From assembly GCA_019671135.1 (NCBI GenBank), contig JAHRHY010000010.1, forward strand, positions 1,984,001-2,048,000: DNA of 64,000 nt, read 5' to 3'. Below are positions 46,308 to 56,800 of the stretch, piece by piece. The DNA comes from Linnemannia hyalina. Taxonomy: Eukaryota > Mortierellomycota > Mortierellomycetes > Mortierellales > Mortierellaceae. The stretch's first letter is position 1. Every line of letters begins with the position of its first letter. The notes under the pieces are model-generated. The model made no database searches, had not been told where the DNA came from, and saw nothing but the letters and a program-made list of their open reading frames with translations. The position numbers and the translations under genes are program-made.

Positions 46308-47675
46308 CGATATGGTTATGATTGAAGCTTGCCTTTCAATTGGCAAGCTAGAGGAGAGAGAGAAGAGGACGAAGAGAGAGAGGTGGGGATAGAGTTGATC
46401 TCTGTGTACCATTCCTACTCCTGTTTTTTTTTACTTTGTGTCATTTTTTTTTCCATTTTGCTATCGTTTTTCGCCGTAATGCTTGCTATTCTTCTTCTTA
46501 TTTTTTTTTTTTTTTTTTTTTCTCCCCTTGTACTCTTTTACTCCCTTCTCCAGCGGTGTGTCCATGAATACATGCATGACAATGCCGTAGAATAAAACAC
46601 CAACCAATCACATTTGCTAAGACTTACGATTCAGGTAGATTCGACCCACTTGAAAACAGAATGAGAGAGGGAAATCGTATCATCATACCTTTTCTTTCCA
46701 ACTTCCAACTTCCATCCAACATCTCACTCTTCCCCTTCGTTCTTAATCGTTCTCTAGTAGAAACCCTCTTTTGTTGAGCCCTAAACACAAACACACACAC
46801 CTTCTTTCACAGTTGAGAGTTTTGTGCCCCTATGCTATGGTTCTCCTCATTCCTTTCGTCCTCAAGGGAAAAAAATAATAGATCTTCAAGCGGTAGTTGT
46901 TGTTGTTTTGACTGATAGTCTAGTCTGAGTTCTGGTTTCGAGCACTTCTTTGGAAGACAGGTGTAAACCCTCATGTACTTGTCTTCATGTAACAAGGAAG
47001 TGCTGCTTAACCGCCAGACATCTTCTACAACGATCCATTGATTATCTCTTTTTCTTTGTGTGGGCGAACAGGACGAGAAGATACCAGTGTGCGAGGGGTG
47101 TGGAGGGAATACGCGACAAAAGACTTTTTACAGTAGGGCAATTGGATCGGGGAGAGGACGAAGGAGAGTGTTTTGGAGGAGAGAGGAAAGAGAAGAATGA
47201 AGGATATGATGTTATCTCAGGTACTTCTGTACAAAACATGAAGACAGACACACACAGATTCTGATCCTCCTCCTTTTATTTACTTTACAACTCAATAATA
47301 AACAAATGCTTGCACTTGCTTGTCTCCAATGGATCGTTCGTATGGGGTTGAGGGTGTGTCTTGTGGATGGAAGTAGGTAAGCTAGCAAAAGGGAGCATGC
47401 CACAGCCCATACTTGAAAAGTAAGAGGTGACCGCATTCGCATTCAATCACCGTGGCTTTGCGTCACTTTTCCGTTCTGTTCTTGTGGCACGTAACAGACG
47501 TATAGGGGTCAAGAAGAAGAAAAGTCAGCTCCAGCCAACCTTGTTCTTTCTACTCCTCTCCCTCCTTCTTGACCTTCCAACGGTTCCTTCTTGTCCCTTC
47601 TTTCTTCCTTCTTCTTTTCACACCCCCTTCTTCCTACCGCACTCTCCCACTACCCCCCACACACACATTCAAACC
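46308..47675. other. 1.4 kb intergenic region between SDS3-like and CHMP1 genes
   Basis: It includes a 21-T run at 46501-46521, an AATAAAA at about 46590, and a CT-rich leader (47520-47640) before the CHMP1 ATG. No gene is supported; short frames are chance. Confidence 0.6.
46501..46521 (+). repeat. Poly-T tract, 21 nt
   Basis: An uninterrupted T run about 195 bp after the SDS3-like stop codon, in its 3' flank. Confidence 0.9.
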
Positions 47676-48928
47676 ATGAGCAACCTCGAGAGTACGTTCA
47701 CAACAGCCTGATCACTTCTTACAACAAGGACACTTCATTCACTTGTAAAGTACTTCTCTCTCACACTTTTGACCTTTTCTTCTTCTGCTGCAATAGAAAG
47801 TCTGTTCCAGCTCAAAGTACGTCAACAGGAGGAAAGAAAGGGCGTTTGCTTACTCACTCTCAGGATAACAAAATAACAACTACCCGTCAACTCACACAAC
47901 ACTCACAGCAAGACAGACAGGAGGAAAAAGGCAGCAACGAGACGCAGCAAACGATGGGAGTTCGCACATGACGTTCTCGAAACAGCCACACGGATGTTGA
48001 CACGTCGTCCATTCCTTATTTTCATTTCAACCCCTGCCCTTTACTCCTTTAGTTTACGACGAAGCAACTGCAGCGCCAAGCAAAGAAGTGCACCAAGGAT
48101 GAAGGACTCGAAAAGGTCAAGCTGAAGAAGGTAAACCTCGCTCGACCTTCTGACTGTTCTTACTCTTCTGAATGGTATAAAAATTCGCCAAGCCAAGGGA
48201 CGAACAAACGAAGAACCGCCGCTATTTTCTACCATTCGACTCTTCTCCTTTGGTACACCTTCCCAATTGATCTCAACTAACACACACGTACATGTCATGC
48301 CTGATTATCATTGACACAAATAGGCAATCCAACAGGGAAACATGGAGGGAGCAAGGATCTACGCTGCCAACGCGATCCGGAAAAAGAACGAGGGCCTCAA
48401 CCTGCTCCGCCTCTCCTCCAGAATCGACGCAGTCGCCTCTCGAGTCCAGACCGCCGTCACCATGCGCAACGTCACCATGTCCATGACCAGCGTCGTCAAA
48501 GGCATGGATAAAGCCATGGAATCCATGAACCTCGAAAAGGTATATCATCTACTTTTCAGTTTTATGCACTAGTGATCCAAGCAAAGGTCTAGGTATTGGC
48601 CAACTGCCTAGTGATATCTAATCCTTTTTTCTTTACAACTGTACCCTACCCCAACAAGATATCAATGGTGATGGACAAGTTTGAGAGCCAGTTTGAGGAT
48701 CTGGACGTACAGACACAGTACATGGAGAACACGATGGGCAACCAGTCGGCATTGACAACACCCCAGGACGAGGTCGACACGCTGATGCACCAGGTCGCAG
48801 ACGAACATGGTCTCGAACTCAATGAAGAGCTCAGAGAGACACCCGATACCCTTCTCAACAAGTCCAAGGAAACCGAAGCCAAGGAGCAGGACGATCTCTC
48901 TGAGCGTCTTCGGGCACTCCGTGGATAA
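47676..48928 (+). CDS. DID2: ESCRT-III accessory protein CHMP1 (Did2/Vps46)
   Basis: Exons 47676..47691, 47797..47816, 48053..48130, 48324..48539 and 48659..48928 give 199 residues in phase. Two very short first exons (16 and 20 nt) encode MSNLEKSLFQLK. The body has [53 protein letters not shown] and [20 protein letters not shown], characteristic of CHMP1 rather than CHMP2-7. The C-terminus [10 protein letters not shown] is a MIM1-type motif that binds the MIT domain of Vps4. Did2/CHMP1 recruits Vps4 and regulates late ESCRT-III disassembly in multivesicular-body sorting. Length equals the family norm (about 196-204). It is convergent with ALG6, with 259 bp between stops. Confidence 0.96.
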
Positions 48929-49187
48929 ATCCTTTTTTTTTTCTTTTGGTTCCTGAGGGAGACGGTATATGGGGGGGGGGGGATTGAATTTGCAAGCAAG
49001 CAAGCAACAGCGATAATAAAACATCATAACAGCAAACACCATACCAGTCTGAAGACAGAAGATGCAATGATTCGCAAATGCAACAAAAAGGGAAATATAC
49101 AATAGAAACGTGGAATACGCATTGGGATACAAAGCTTCGAGGGGGTTTTTTTTATTCACCCAATAGCGTAAAGGGCAAAAAGGGATT

Positions 49188-51425
49188 CTAGGCAAGTTTG
49201 TGTGTCTTGGACTTTGTAACGCGGAAGCCCATCTTGGGGGTGTTGACCAGAGTGAACTGGCGGTAGTTGAAGTAGGCCCAGTACAAGACAAACCCTGCTG
49301 CACTCCAGAGCGAGTTCAGGACCGCGTACAGGTCCGGGTACCGTGCTGGAGGAGCCACAAACATCTCTCCCAAATGCATCGACACAATCACCAGCAAGTT
49401 CAACTAATGATAGAAGGGAAGTGAGCGAAGAAGTTGTTAGCAAGAGAAGGTGTTCTGGTAGAGAAATCGTAGCAAAGAAATACGAACGAGATGTATAAAT
49501 AAAAAGAGATGAAAGACTTACGGCGGAGAGGAACTTGAGGAGGGTGGAAACGTTGTTAAAGGTTCCGGTGGTTATCCAGACCCAGAATCCCAAAAGGACA
49601 TAATACTGCATCGTCAGTTCCTCTTGTCTCAGGAGCGGGAACATGCTAAATGTGGCCAAGGTGTTGAACAAGGCGGCCAAGGCTGGCTCGTCCAAGATGA
49701 GGAGGGTGATTGGAAGAGCAGGTAGGAGGATCGACTTCTCGTGGACTTGGAAGGAGAGGAGGAAGAACGACAGGGATGAATTAATCAAGCCGTAGATCAG
49801 ACCGCGCTTTGTTGGTTTTGCAATCAAGTGGACAAGCGAGGGCAAGAACGACAACAGCGTCGCCAACGTGCTTTTAGGGAAGTAAACGAAATGGAAGTTA
49901 GATAGATATTCGCGTTAGCCTTTAGTCATGGTTGTAGTTGATCCAGTCGCAGTGCTAGCAAATAAATGTAGATCATACCTGAAGCGAATGAGGTCCTGGA
50001 TGGCGAAGCGCTCACGGAGCTTGATGACAATGTTGACGGCACACCAGATATTCGCAACCTTATCCTGGTAGAGTCCGCGGAAGACTGGGAAGATCCTTTG
50101 CACCACCTGCAGAATCTCCTCCTTTGACTCCATCCATGGCGAGAACAGTAGTCCAAGAGTCAGAATGACCGCCACTCCCAACTTGATCAACTTCCAAATG
50201 CTATTGTGTGTATGGGAATGATGCACAGTGGTTATTTAGTAACCTTGTCCCCGAGCCACAATTTCCTCCGCATACTCTACGTATGAAAGAAAGATGAAAG
50301 AAAGCTTACCAGCCAAAGAAGCCTTGGCGGAAGGACTTGCCCAGCAAGTAGGCAAAGACAGCAGGGGAGAAGTAGAGTGCCATCTGCTTAAACCCAAGTG
50401 CCAAACAGAATGCCACACTGCCCAAGACATCCTGATCTCCCAAAAAGAAGTTCACCGCCCAAACCACCAATCCAAGCATGACAGTGTTGTACTGGAAGTG
50501 GCCAGAGTCGATGAGGATAACGCCTGGTTGAAGGAGAATCAGTAGGAGGGCGGTGTGTTGACGTGTCCAGGGTTTGTGGGCGAACCAGCGTTGCGTGAAT
50601 ACGACGATTGAGGAGATGTAGATCAAGAGCTCAAAGACTAAGACTGTTGAGCGCATGTAGAGTTTAGCATCGGTGGATTCGTACCCGCGGGAAGTCTCCC
50701 ATGCGAACCATTCAGGGTTTATCTTTGCGCCACTATTCCAAGAGAATGAAAACGAAGAAGTCAGTAAAGAAGACAGTTTCACTGCCGGAAAAAAAGCAAC
50801 ACAACCGACAACTGAGTCAACACCAAATGACACCAGATATCGAATAAAGCGAGAGAGGAACGTACAGGAAGCCACAGATCCAGGAAACGTAGGCGGTGAG
50901 GGGTGGGTAGTCGAGGTCCCACCACTTGGACTTGTCAGAGTACCATTCCCGGATTGGTCGATGGATCGTCAGCTCCATCCAATGTCTCTGCGCCTCATAG
51001 TCTCCAAACCGTGGTGACACTCCCTGGCCTATCATACACAACGCATTCCTCTGGTTAGTATTGAGATAGCGACTTTAATTGATGCACGAAAGGCGACAAG
51101 ATGAAAAAAAGGTACCAGAGTAGGGTCCAAGACCGACGGTCCAGCGGACGAGGACGGCGGCGGCAACGGCGATCCAGACGGCAGTCTTCTTGAGCTGGTT
51201 CTCCTCCAACCAGGTCGCGTACCGGTACACTGCCAAGTTCTTCAGCTTGGGTGCCTCAGGCGTCGTCGCTGGTGAAGTTGATGAGTGCGTCGTTGTCGTA
51301 GTGAATGATGTTGTTGTGGTGGTTGTTGTCCTGTGCGGACTAGGAGAAGAAGAAGAGGCGCCTGCGCCTGCTGTATTTGCCTTGGACTTGGAAGCCTTGT
51401 TGGCCCTGAGTGTCGTCGGGGCCAT
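49188..51425 (-). CDS. ALG6: ALG6 alpha-1,3-glucosyltransferase
   Basis: Minus-strand exons 51425..51116, 51028..50866, 50732..50310, 50200..49979, 49870..49522 and 49403..49188 join in phase to 560 residues. After a Ser/Thr-rich cytosolic N-terminus comes a first membrane helix, then the luminal loop with GVSPRFGDYEAQRHWMELT and WWDLDYPPLTAY, the ALG6/ALG8 signature including acidic residues expected near the donor site. NPEWFAWETSRGYES and LLQPGVILIDSGHFQYNTVM follow; these favour ALG6 over ALG8. Around ten further hydrophobic helices end in a short basic KSKTHK tail. ALG6 transfers the first glucose from dolichyl-phosphate glucose to Man9GlcNAc2-PP-dolichol in the ER lumen. Length matches the family (about 500-560). 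Confidence 0.96.
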
Positions 51426-51735
51426 TGTGTGTCGATGAGGAATGTGTTGTAAAGTGTGAAGAAGAGAGAAGAGATGAACTTTGAGCAATGGCAAAGAGGT
51501 AGAACGCGACGGTTGGACAGCACACTTAGACGTGCATCACGTGCGTACTCTAATTATTGTCTAGTTTATTATTAGAAAACAGTTGGAGCAACTTCCAGCC
51601 TGGATCTGCCTGTTCCTACACACAGTGTCAAGGCAGCGTAAAACCCTGGAGGAAACAAGGTTGGGGTATTAAACGGACGAGGCCCTTCAGCAGAGGCATC
51701 CTAGATAGTCCTCCTGGGGTCCAATTCCAATTATA
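51426..51735. promoter_or_regulatory. ALG6 upstream region / 3' flank of next gene
   Basis: 310 bp between tandem minus-strand genes. The ALG6 side is CT-rich on the minus strand. No other feature is recognised. Confidence 0.5.
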
Positions 51736-53340
51736 CTAAGCATAGCTTAATTGGACAGTCTCAGCACCGACTGGGACAACAGCCGGGGTCCTGGAGATCA
51801 ACGCCTGATAAAACCGCTCCCAAGTCGCTGCCCGCATCTTCAACTCAATTCCATCCTCCCTCGGCGTAACTCCCTCCTGAATGTTCGCAACCTCATGTGC
51901 CCCAATCCCGCTCATTGTAATCCAACATCCATGGAAACTCGTTGGGTTCGGGCGTGCATTGAAAATGGCGGGTCCTTCCTGTCCACTCCTCCACGTCAAG
52001 TACGCTTGTGCGCCCGCATCAATATCCAACAAGAAAGTGACTCTTGTCAAGTCTGACGAGAACCCACTTCCACCAACGGGCCCGTTGGCCGGAGGGAACC
52101 TCCTCAAGTCCTGTTGGATGAGTTCAAGAGCACTGGCAGAGATGACCAACATCAACCGATGCGAAATCGTATCCAGGGTCGCGACAATGTTCTTGGTCGC
52201 CAAGACGCTCACCCGCTCCGTCAACGAGCCCTCAAAGTTCTGTAAACTGACCAGCGGTTGTCTTGACCAGTCTGACCACAGAGGCACCGGCCACGTCTCC
52301 AAGTCGTTGCCCATATTCGTCAAACATCTCGCCGCGCCGTACTTCGAGAACACAGCCATCTCCTCCATGGTTGCAATGAGTCCATAAAGCACATCCTTGT
52401 TCTCCAGCTGGCCCTTACACTCTGCAGGGGCATGAATCAACAACACCGCCCTCTCCAACACCCCAACATCTGGAGTATTCAACCGACACGGGAAGACCTG
52501 TCCAGCACCGAGAGGTCGACCTCCTGAGGACTGGATATGAGAATTAATCTGGTGAAAGAGTTGGTACATGATGGGCTGAACGCTCTCGAGGGTGTACTGG
52601 CCAGGTCGTTGACGCAGCGTGATGACAATCTCCTTCTGGCCAGAGTGTTGAGACAGTCCCAAGGAGTAGAATGTCCACGCCTGGACACTTTCCGAAGATG
52701 TCCTGAAAGAGGTCACAATACTTGCAAACGTCAATGCTGGTGCTGCCGCTAAGGGCTGCTGTGCTGGCTGCTGGGGTTGAGGGGGCGCCACTGAAGTAGG
52801 CATAGTCATCAGTGGCGGGAAAGGCGGGGGTGCGTGCGTCAGTGGTGGGCCATGGTTCGGGGCTGGATAACTTGTCTGATGTTGTGCTGGTAATGGAGGA
52901 GGATTTCCTGTCGGGACAGGGTATGGCATTGTAAGTTGTTGAGAGACCATGGTTGGCAGTGGAGGCATTGGAGGTGGGGGTGTGAACTGGCTTGTGGCAG
53001 GAGGACCACCTGAAAATTGTGAAGACATGGTATTATTCCTCGTCGGCGGACCTGGAACCGACGGTGTTGGAGGTGGAGGTGTCGCCTGAATATGCTGCTG
53101 GTGCTGTTGTTGCTGTTGCTGTTGTTGGAGAACGACGGGAGAGCCGTTGACCTGGACGAGTGCTCGCTCGGGTACAAAGACTGGGAACCCTTCGGGAGAG
53201 ATGAGCATCTCATGGCCTAGGGGGACGACGATGGGAATCCCGCGGACGGCTGTTCCAGGAGGAGGAGGGATGAAACCCGGGGGCAGTTGGCCAGGCGGGA
53301 TTGGGTAGAACGTGTTGGGATCTGGCGCCACGAATGCCAT
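51736..53340 (-). CDS. Stand-alone SARA/endofin C-terminal-domain protein (DUF3480-like)
   Basis: A single exon encoding 534 residues from MAFVAPDPNTFYPIPPG. The first 200 are Pro/Gln-rich and disordered. From about residue 205 a globular domain resembles the C-terminal domain of animal SARA (ZFYVE9) and endofin (ZFYVE16): WTFYSLGLSQHSGQKEIVI corresponds to their W-F-x-x-N-G-L-x-x-x-G-Q-D-E-V-V-I motif, WPVPLWSDWSRQPL to the PCPLFSVRFRKPLF region, and GCWITMSGIGAHE followed by VTPREDGIELKM to the FIVFNGAL and IVEDGLMVQI region. There is no FYVE finger or Smad-binding segment, so recruitment to PI3P endosomes by that route is not expected. The match is from memory of the family. The frame is open for 39 codons upstream of the chosen ATG, but that stretch is Leu/Ser/Phe-rich leader translated from a GAAGA repeat. 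Confidence 0.65.
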   Translation of the reverse strand: MAFVAPDPNTFYPIPPGQLPPGFIPPPPGTAVRGIPIVVPLGHEMLISPEGFPVFVPERALVQVNGSPVVLQQQQQQQQHQQHIQATPPPPTPSVPGPPTRNNTMSSQFSGGPPATSQFTPPPPMPPLPTMVSQQLTMPYPVPTGNPPPLPAQHQTSYPAPNHGPPLTHAPPPFPPLMTMPTSVAPPQPQQPAQQPLAAAPALTFASIVTSFRTSSESVQAWTFYSLGLSQHSGQKEIVITLRQRPGQYTLESVQPIMYQLFHQINSHIQSSGGRPLGAGQVFPCRLNTPDVGVLERAVLLIHAPAECKGQLENKDVLYGLIATMEEMAVFSKYGAARCLTNMGNDLETWPVPLWSDWSRQPLVSLQNFEGSLTERVSVLATKNIVATLDTISHRLMLVISASALELIQQDLRRFPPANGPVGGSGFSSDLTRVTFLLDIDAGAQAYLTWRSGQEGPAIFNARPNPTSFHGCWITMSGIGAHEVANIQEGVTPREDGIELKMRAATWERFYQALISRTPAVVPVGAETVQLSYA

Positions 53341-53891
53341 TTGGAGAAATGATGTTGCTGTGAAGAAGGGCGAGGAATGGGTGAAGAGACGAGAAGAGAA
53401 GAGAAGAGAAGAGAAGAGAAGAAGGAGAGGGCTGGGTTTATGGAAGCAAGCAGGCAAGCAAGTGAGAGGGAATGAAAAGGTTTCAATTGAGTTTTTATCC
53501 TGAGGGTAGAAAAGCGTTAAAGTTATCGAGTGTGACTAAAGAGTAGAAGAGACTGAGTGAGAGGGTCGACTCGACTCGGAATGGGCTGTGGGGGACACTG
53601 ACAGTGTTGACAATGCAGCAGCTAGTGTCCAAGCACTCACGCAGAAGAGGGAATGTATTCTTCAACATACAAAAAAGGGTCCAAGAAAAGGGTATAACTT
53701 ACCATATTTTCAGCTGACCATCACTTGTGAAATAACGAAGCAACATCCGTTCAGGAAACGATCAATTGATCAACGGTAGAATGATAAACGATAAAGCGTA
53801 CTGTTGTTTCATGCTCATTTGTATTTGTATCAACCTTGCTTGGTCGGTGTGTACTATTAGTTATTTAGTGTACGTGTCGGTTATATGTTTT
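53341..53891. promoter_or_regulatory. Upstream region with GAAGA microsatellite
   Basis: 551 bp between the SARA-domain gene start and the NUM1-like gene stop. Next to the start lies a pentanucleotide tract (53391-53421, unit GAAGA on plus, TCTTC in the transcript). No other gene is seen. Confidence 0.6.
53391..53421 (+). repeat. GAAGA pentanucleotide microsatellite
   Basis: About six near-perfect copies of a 5-bp unit, 50-80 bp upstream of the chosen start codon of the SARA-domain gene, probably in its 5' UTR as a pyrimidine tract. Confidence 0.9.
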
Positions 53892-56800
53892 CTAATGGTG
53901 GTGGTCCAGGGACCCGATATCATGCTTGCCATCACAGCACTGGCGAACATGCTCAGGAAGCTCACCATCATCCTCATCATCCTCATCCTCATCATCCTCG
54001 TCATCATACTCGCCCTCGCCCCGGTACTCGTCCTCATACGCCAGCCTCGACCGTGGACTTATACTATTCGTACCCACCGACGAACTTCCCTGCTGCGACA
54101 TAATCGGTCCTCCATTCATCGTCCCATATCCTCCAACCGGGCTCTGTGTGTTGACCATATGGCTTGGGTATCCAACCACACTGTTCACAACACTGCCATT
54201 GCCGCCACTACCACTACCCCCTGACAAGGGCGGGGGTGGAGGCATACCGCTAGAGTTGACTGACGTCGACGACATCCCAGAGTTCATACCCAGTGATCCT
54301 TGCTGTTGTTGTTGACGGGGGGATCCGGCGGGAGAGTTTTCCTTGGACCGACCAAACATGGACTGAAGTCGGTTGAAGGAACCCTTTTTCCGGACAGTCT
54401 TCTCATTGCGGATCGTCAACAGGGTATCTGAAGGCGCTCCACGTGCAGCCTGTACCTCCGACCATGTCTGATTGTCGCTTGGCATATCCACTCCAGGAGT
54501 CGAAGGACGCGACAACAAGTACGCAAGAGACTATTAGATTCATTCACGAAAAGTAGGAGATAAGGTTATTAATATTCTGCAATGACAAGGTGAACATTTG
54601 AAAACAAATGAGAACATGCGGAAAACAATGTAAGAGGACAGAATGAAGAAATTTACCTGGTACCAGAGCTCGTGCTTCTCGCGGGTGGGGGCTGTGAGCT
54701 TGAGGTTGCGGTTGGAAGTCTGGACAAGCAAGCTGATGTTAGGCAAGTCCGAGTTTCCGGCCGTGTTCTCATCCGTAATCTGGAACACGTTAATAATCAA
54801 AGCTATTCATTCAATGACAGTGAATACAAAAAGGAGAACGTGTCAGCTATCATTAATGCTCTTTGCCAACGCTTTGGCCAACCCATCAAAACAACGTGAA
54901 CAAAAGGATACATACCAGACTTGGCGCGCTGCTCGCGAGAACCATCGGCGGCGGGGTTGTTGAGACTCCAGTAGATGGTCTTGTTGTAAGGGTGGACCCA
55001 GAAGTATCTGCGATGTCTCTTCTCGCTGATCACGCTGGCCATGGGGCGACGGGTATACTTCCAGAGGTAGTCTCCGATCATGGTCTGCGTGATTGCCTGG
55101 ATCATCGTCGGGTCGGTCGATGTCGAGTTGCTGTCATAGTTCGAGCTCACCGAACCGCGACGCTCATGCTGGTTTCCACCATAGTCGGTCGACATGCTCG
55201 AGACGGATCCGTTAGGCGAGGGACGGTAGCGGTGATGGCTGATGCTCGCTCCAGAAGAGTCCGTAATGTGCTGGTACTGTGTCTGCTGCTGTTGGCTGCT
55301 GCTGCTCTGAGGGATGTACACCTGGCTGGAGCTGTTCTGGAAGGTGTAGGCGGTGCGGGTAGTTGAAGAGATGACAGCGGCACCAGTAGGCATGGGTGGC
55401 CGAGAGATTCCTGACGACTGAGGGGGTGAAGTGCTGACGAAGCGCTTCTCCGATCGGATCGACGATGCTCGGGTGGGATAAGTGATAGGTCCAGGCGAAC
55501 CAGGACCAGAGTTGCTGATAAGCGAATGGCCAAGCTGGCCATGAATGATGCTCTTTGTGGTGGTGGCGGTGTTGTTGGTGGTCATTCCCGAGACAGACAG
55601 GTTGCTGCTGCTGGCATTACGGGTATTCATAAAGGGTTCGTTCAAAGCCATGACATCCAACTCTGATGCCATGCTTGCTCTTGCGGCCGCACGGGCTAAG
55701 AGGCTTGAGGGTGGGCCAGTCGCGGGGCGGCCAGGCGAGATCATGCTTTGAGAGTTCTCGTGCTGGTAGGCCTGGTGCTGGTGCTTGCTGTGGATGCTGT
55801 CAACGTCGCTGAAATCGTTATCAGTCGCAGCGGCGTCAGCAGCAGCCTCTTTGTCAGCGTAGATGGGCTCGATACGGCCAGTCTCCATAGCCGATCCAAA
55901 GGCCGATCCGAAGGAGACGCGGAACTCTTGTCCGTTGTTATCGGTCATCAAGGCCGTCTGGGGTCTGGATGCTGCAACGATATCCTTGGGCAGGGAAGGA
56001 ACTGGAGGAGCAGCATGGTGGGTCGAGTCAGGCATGCTCTGGCTCATGTCGCAAGTGTGGCGACGTTCGTCATCCATAGGAATCTCTGAGGGAACAAAGC
56101 GGGGAACGGGCTCAGTGACATCGAGCTCAAGATCCTTGAGAACTTTGGCTGCTTGGGGAGGAGTCGACTCATCGACAGTGAAGGGATCGACAAATGCTGG
56201 CTCAGTGGTCTTGACTTGAGCAATTTGCTGAACCTGGTCAAGAATCTCTGGGATGAGGACAGACGCGACCTCGAGACCGGCGATGGTAGGAGTGGCGAGA
56301 GCCTGCGAGTCCAAAAGAGTGCCGCTCTTGGCGTCCTTTCCTGTGACAATGTCGGGCAGCTGTCCGCTCCTGTGTGCAGAAGACGCGGTCGAAGCAGAGC
56401 TCTTACGAAGAGAGACGGGGTCGGTGTTGGTGGCAGTCGAACTGGTGGCGGCGACATCAGTGTTGGTGGCGGTGGTGCTAGTCGACGCCTTGGGTTCCGT
56501 GTTGGTGGCAACAGAGCTGGTGGCAGCCTGGGACTTCTCCACGGCCCTAGCGGCAGCGACGTCCTTAACGTCTCTGACTCTGTCGACCTCAACGATCTTC
56601 TCGACTATCTTCTCAACAATCCTCTCCACCTCGACGATCTTTTCGACCTCGACAATCTTCTCGACCTCGACAATTTTCTCGACCTCGACAATCTTCTCGA
56701 CCTCGACAATCTTCTCGACCTCGACAATTTTCTCGACCTCGACAATCTTCTCGACCTCGACAATCTTCTCGACCTCGACAATCTTCTCAACCTCGACAAT

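Noticed and set aside
53341..53457. 39-codon N-terminal extension of the SARA-domain protein
   Set aside because: It is Leu/Ser/Phe-rich, derived from a GAAGA microsatellite leader, and lacks a recognisable signal-peptide cleavage context; the downstream ATG begins the conserved-looking protein.
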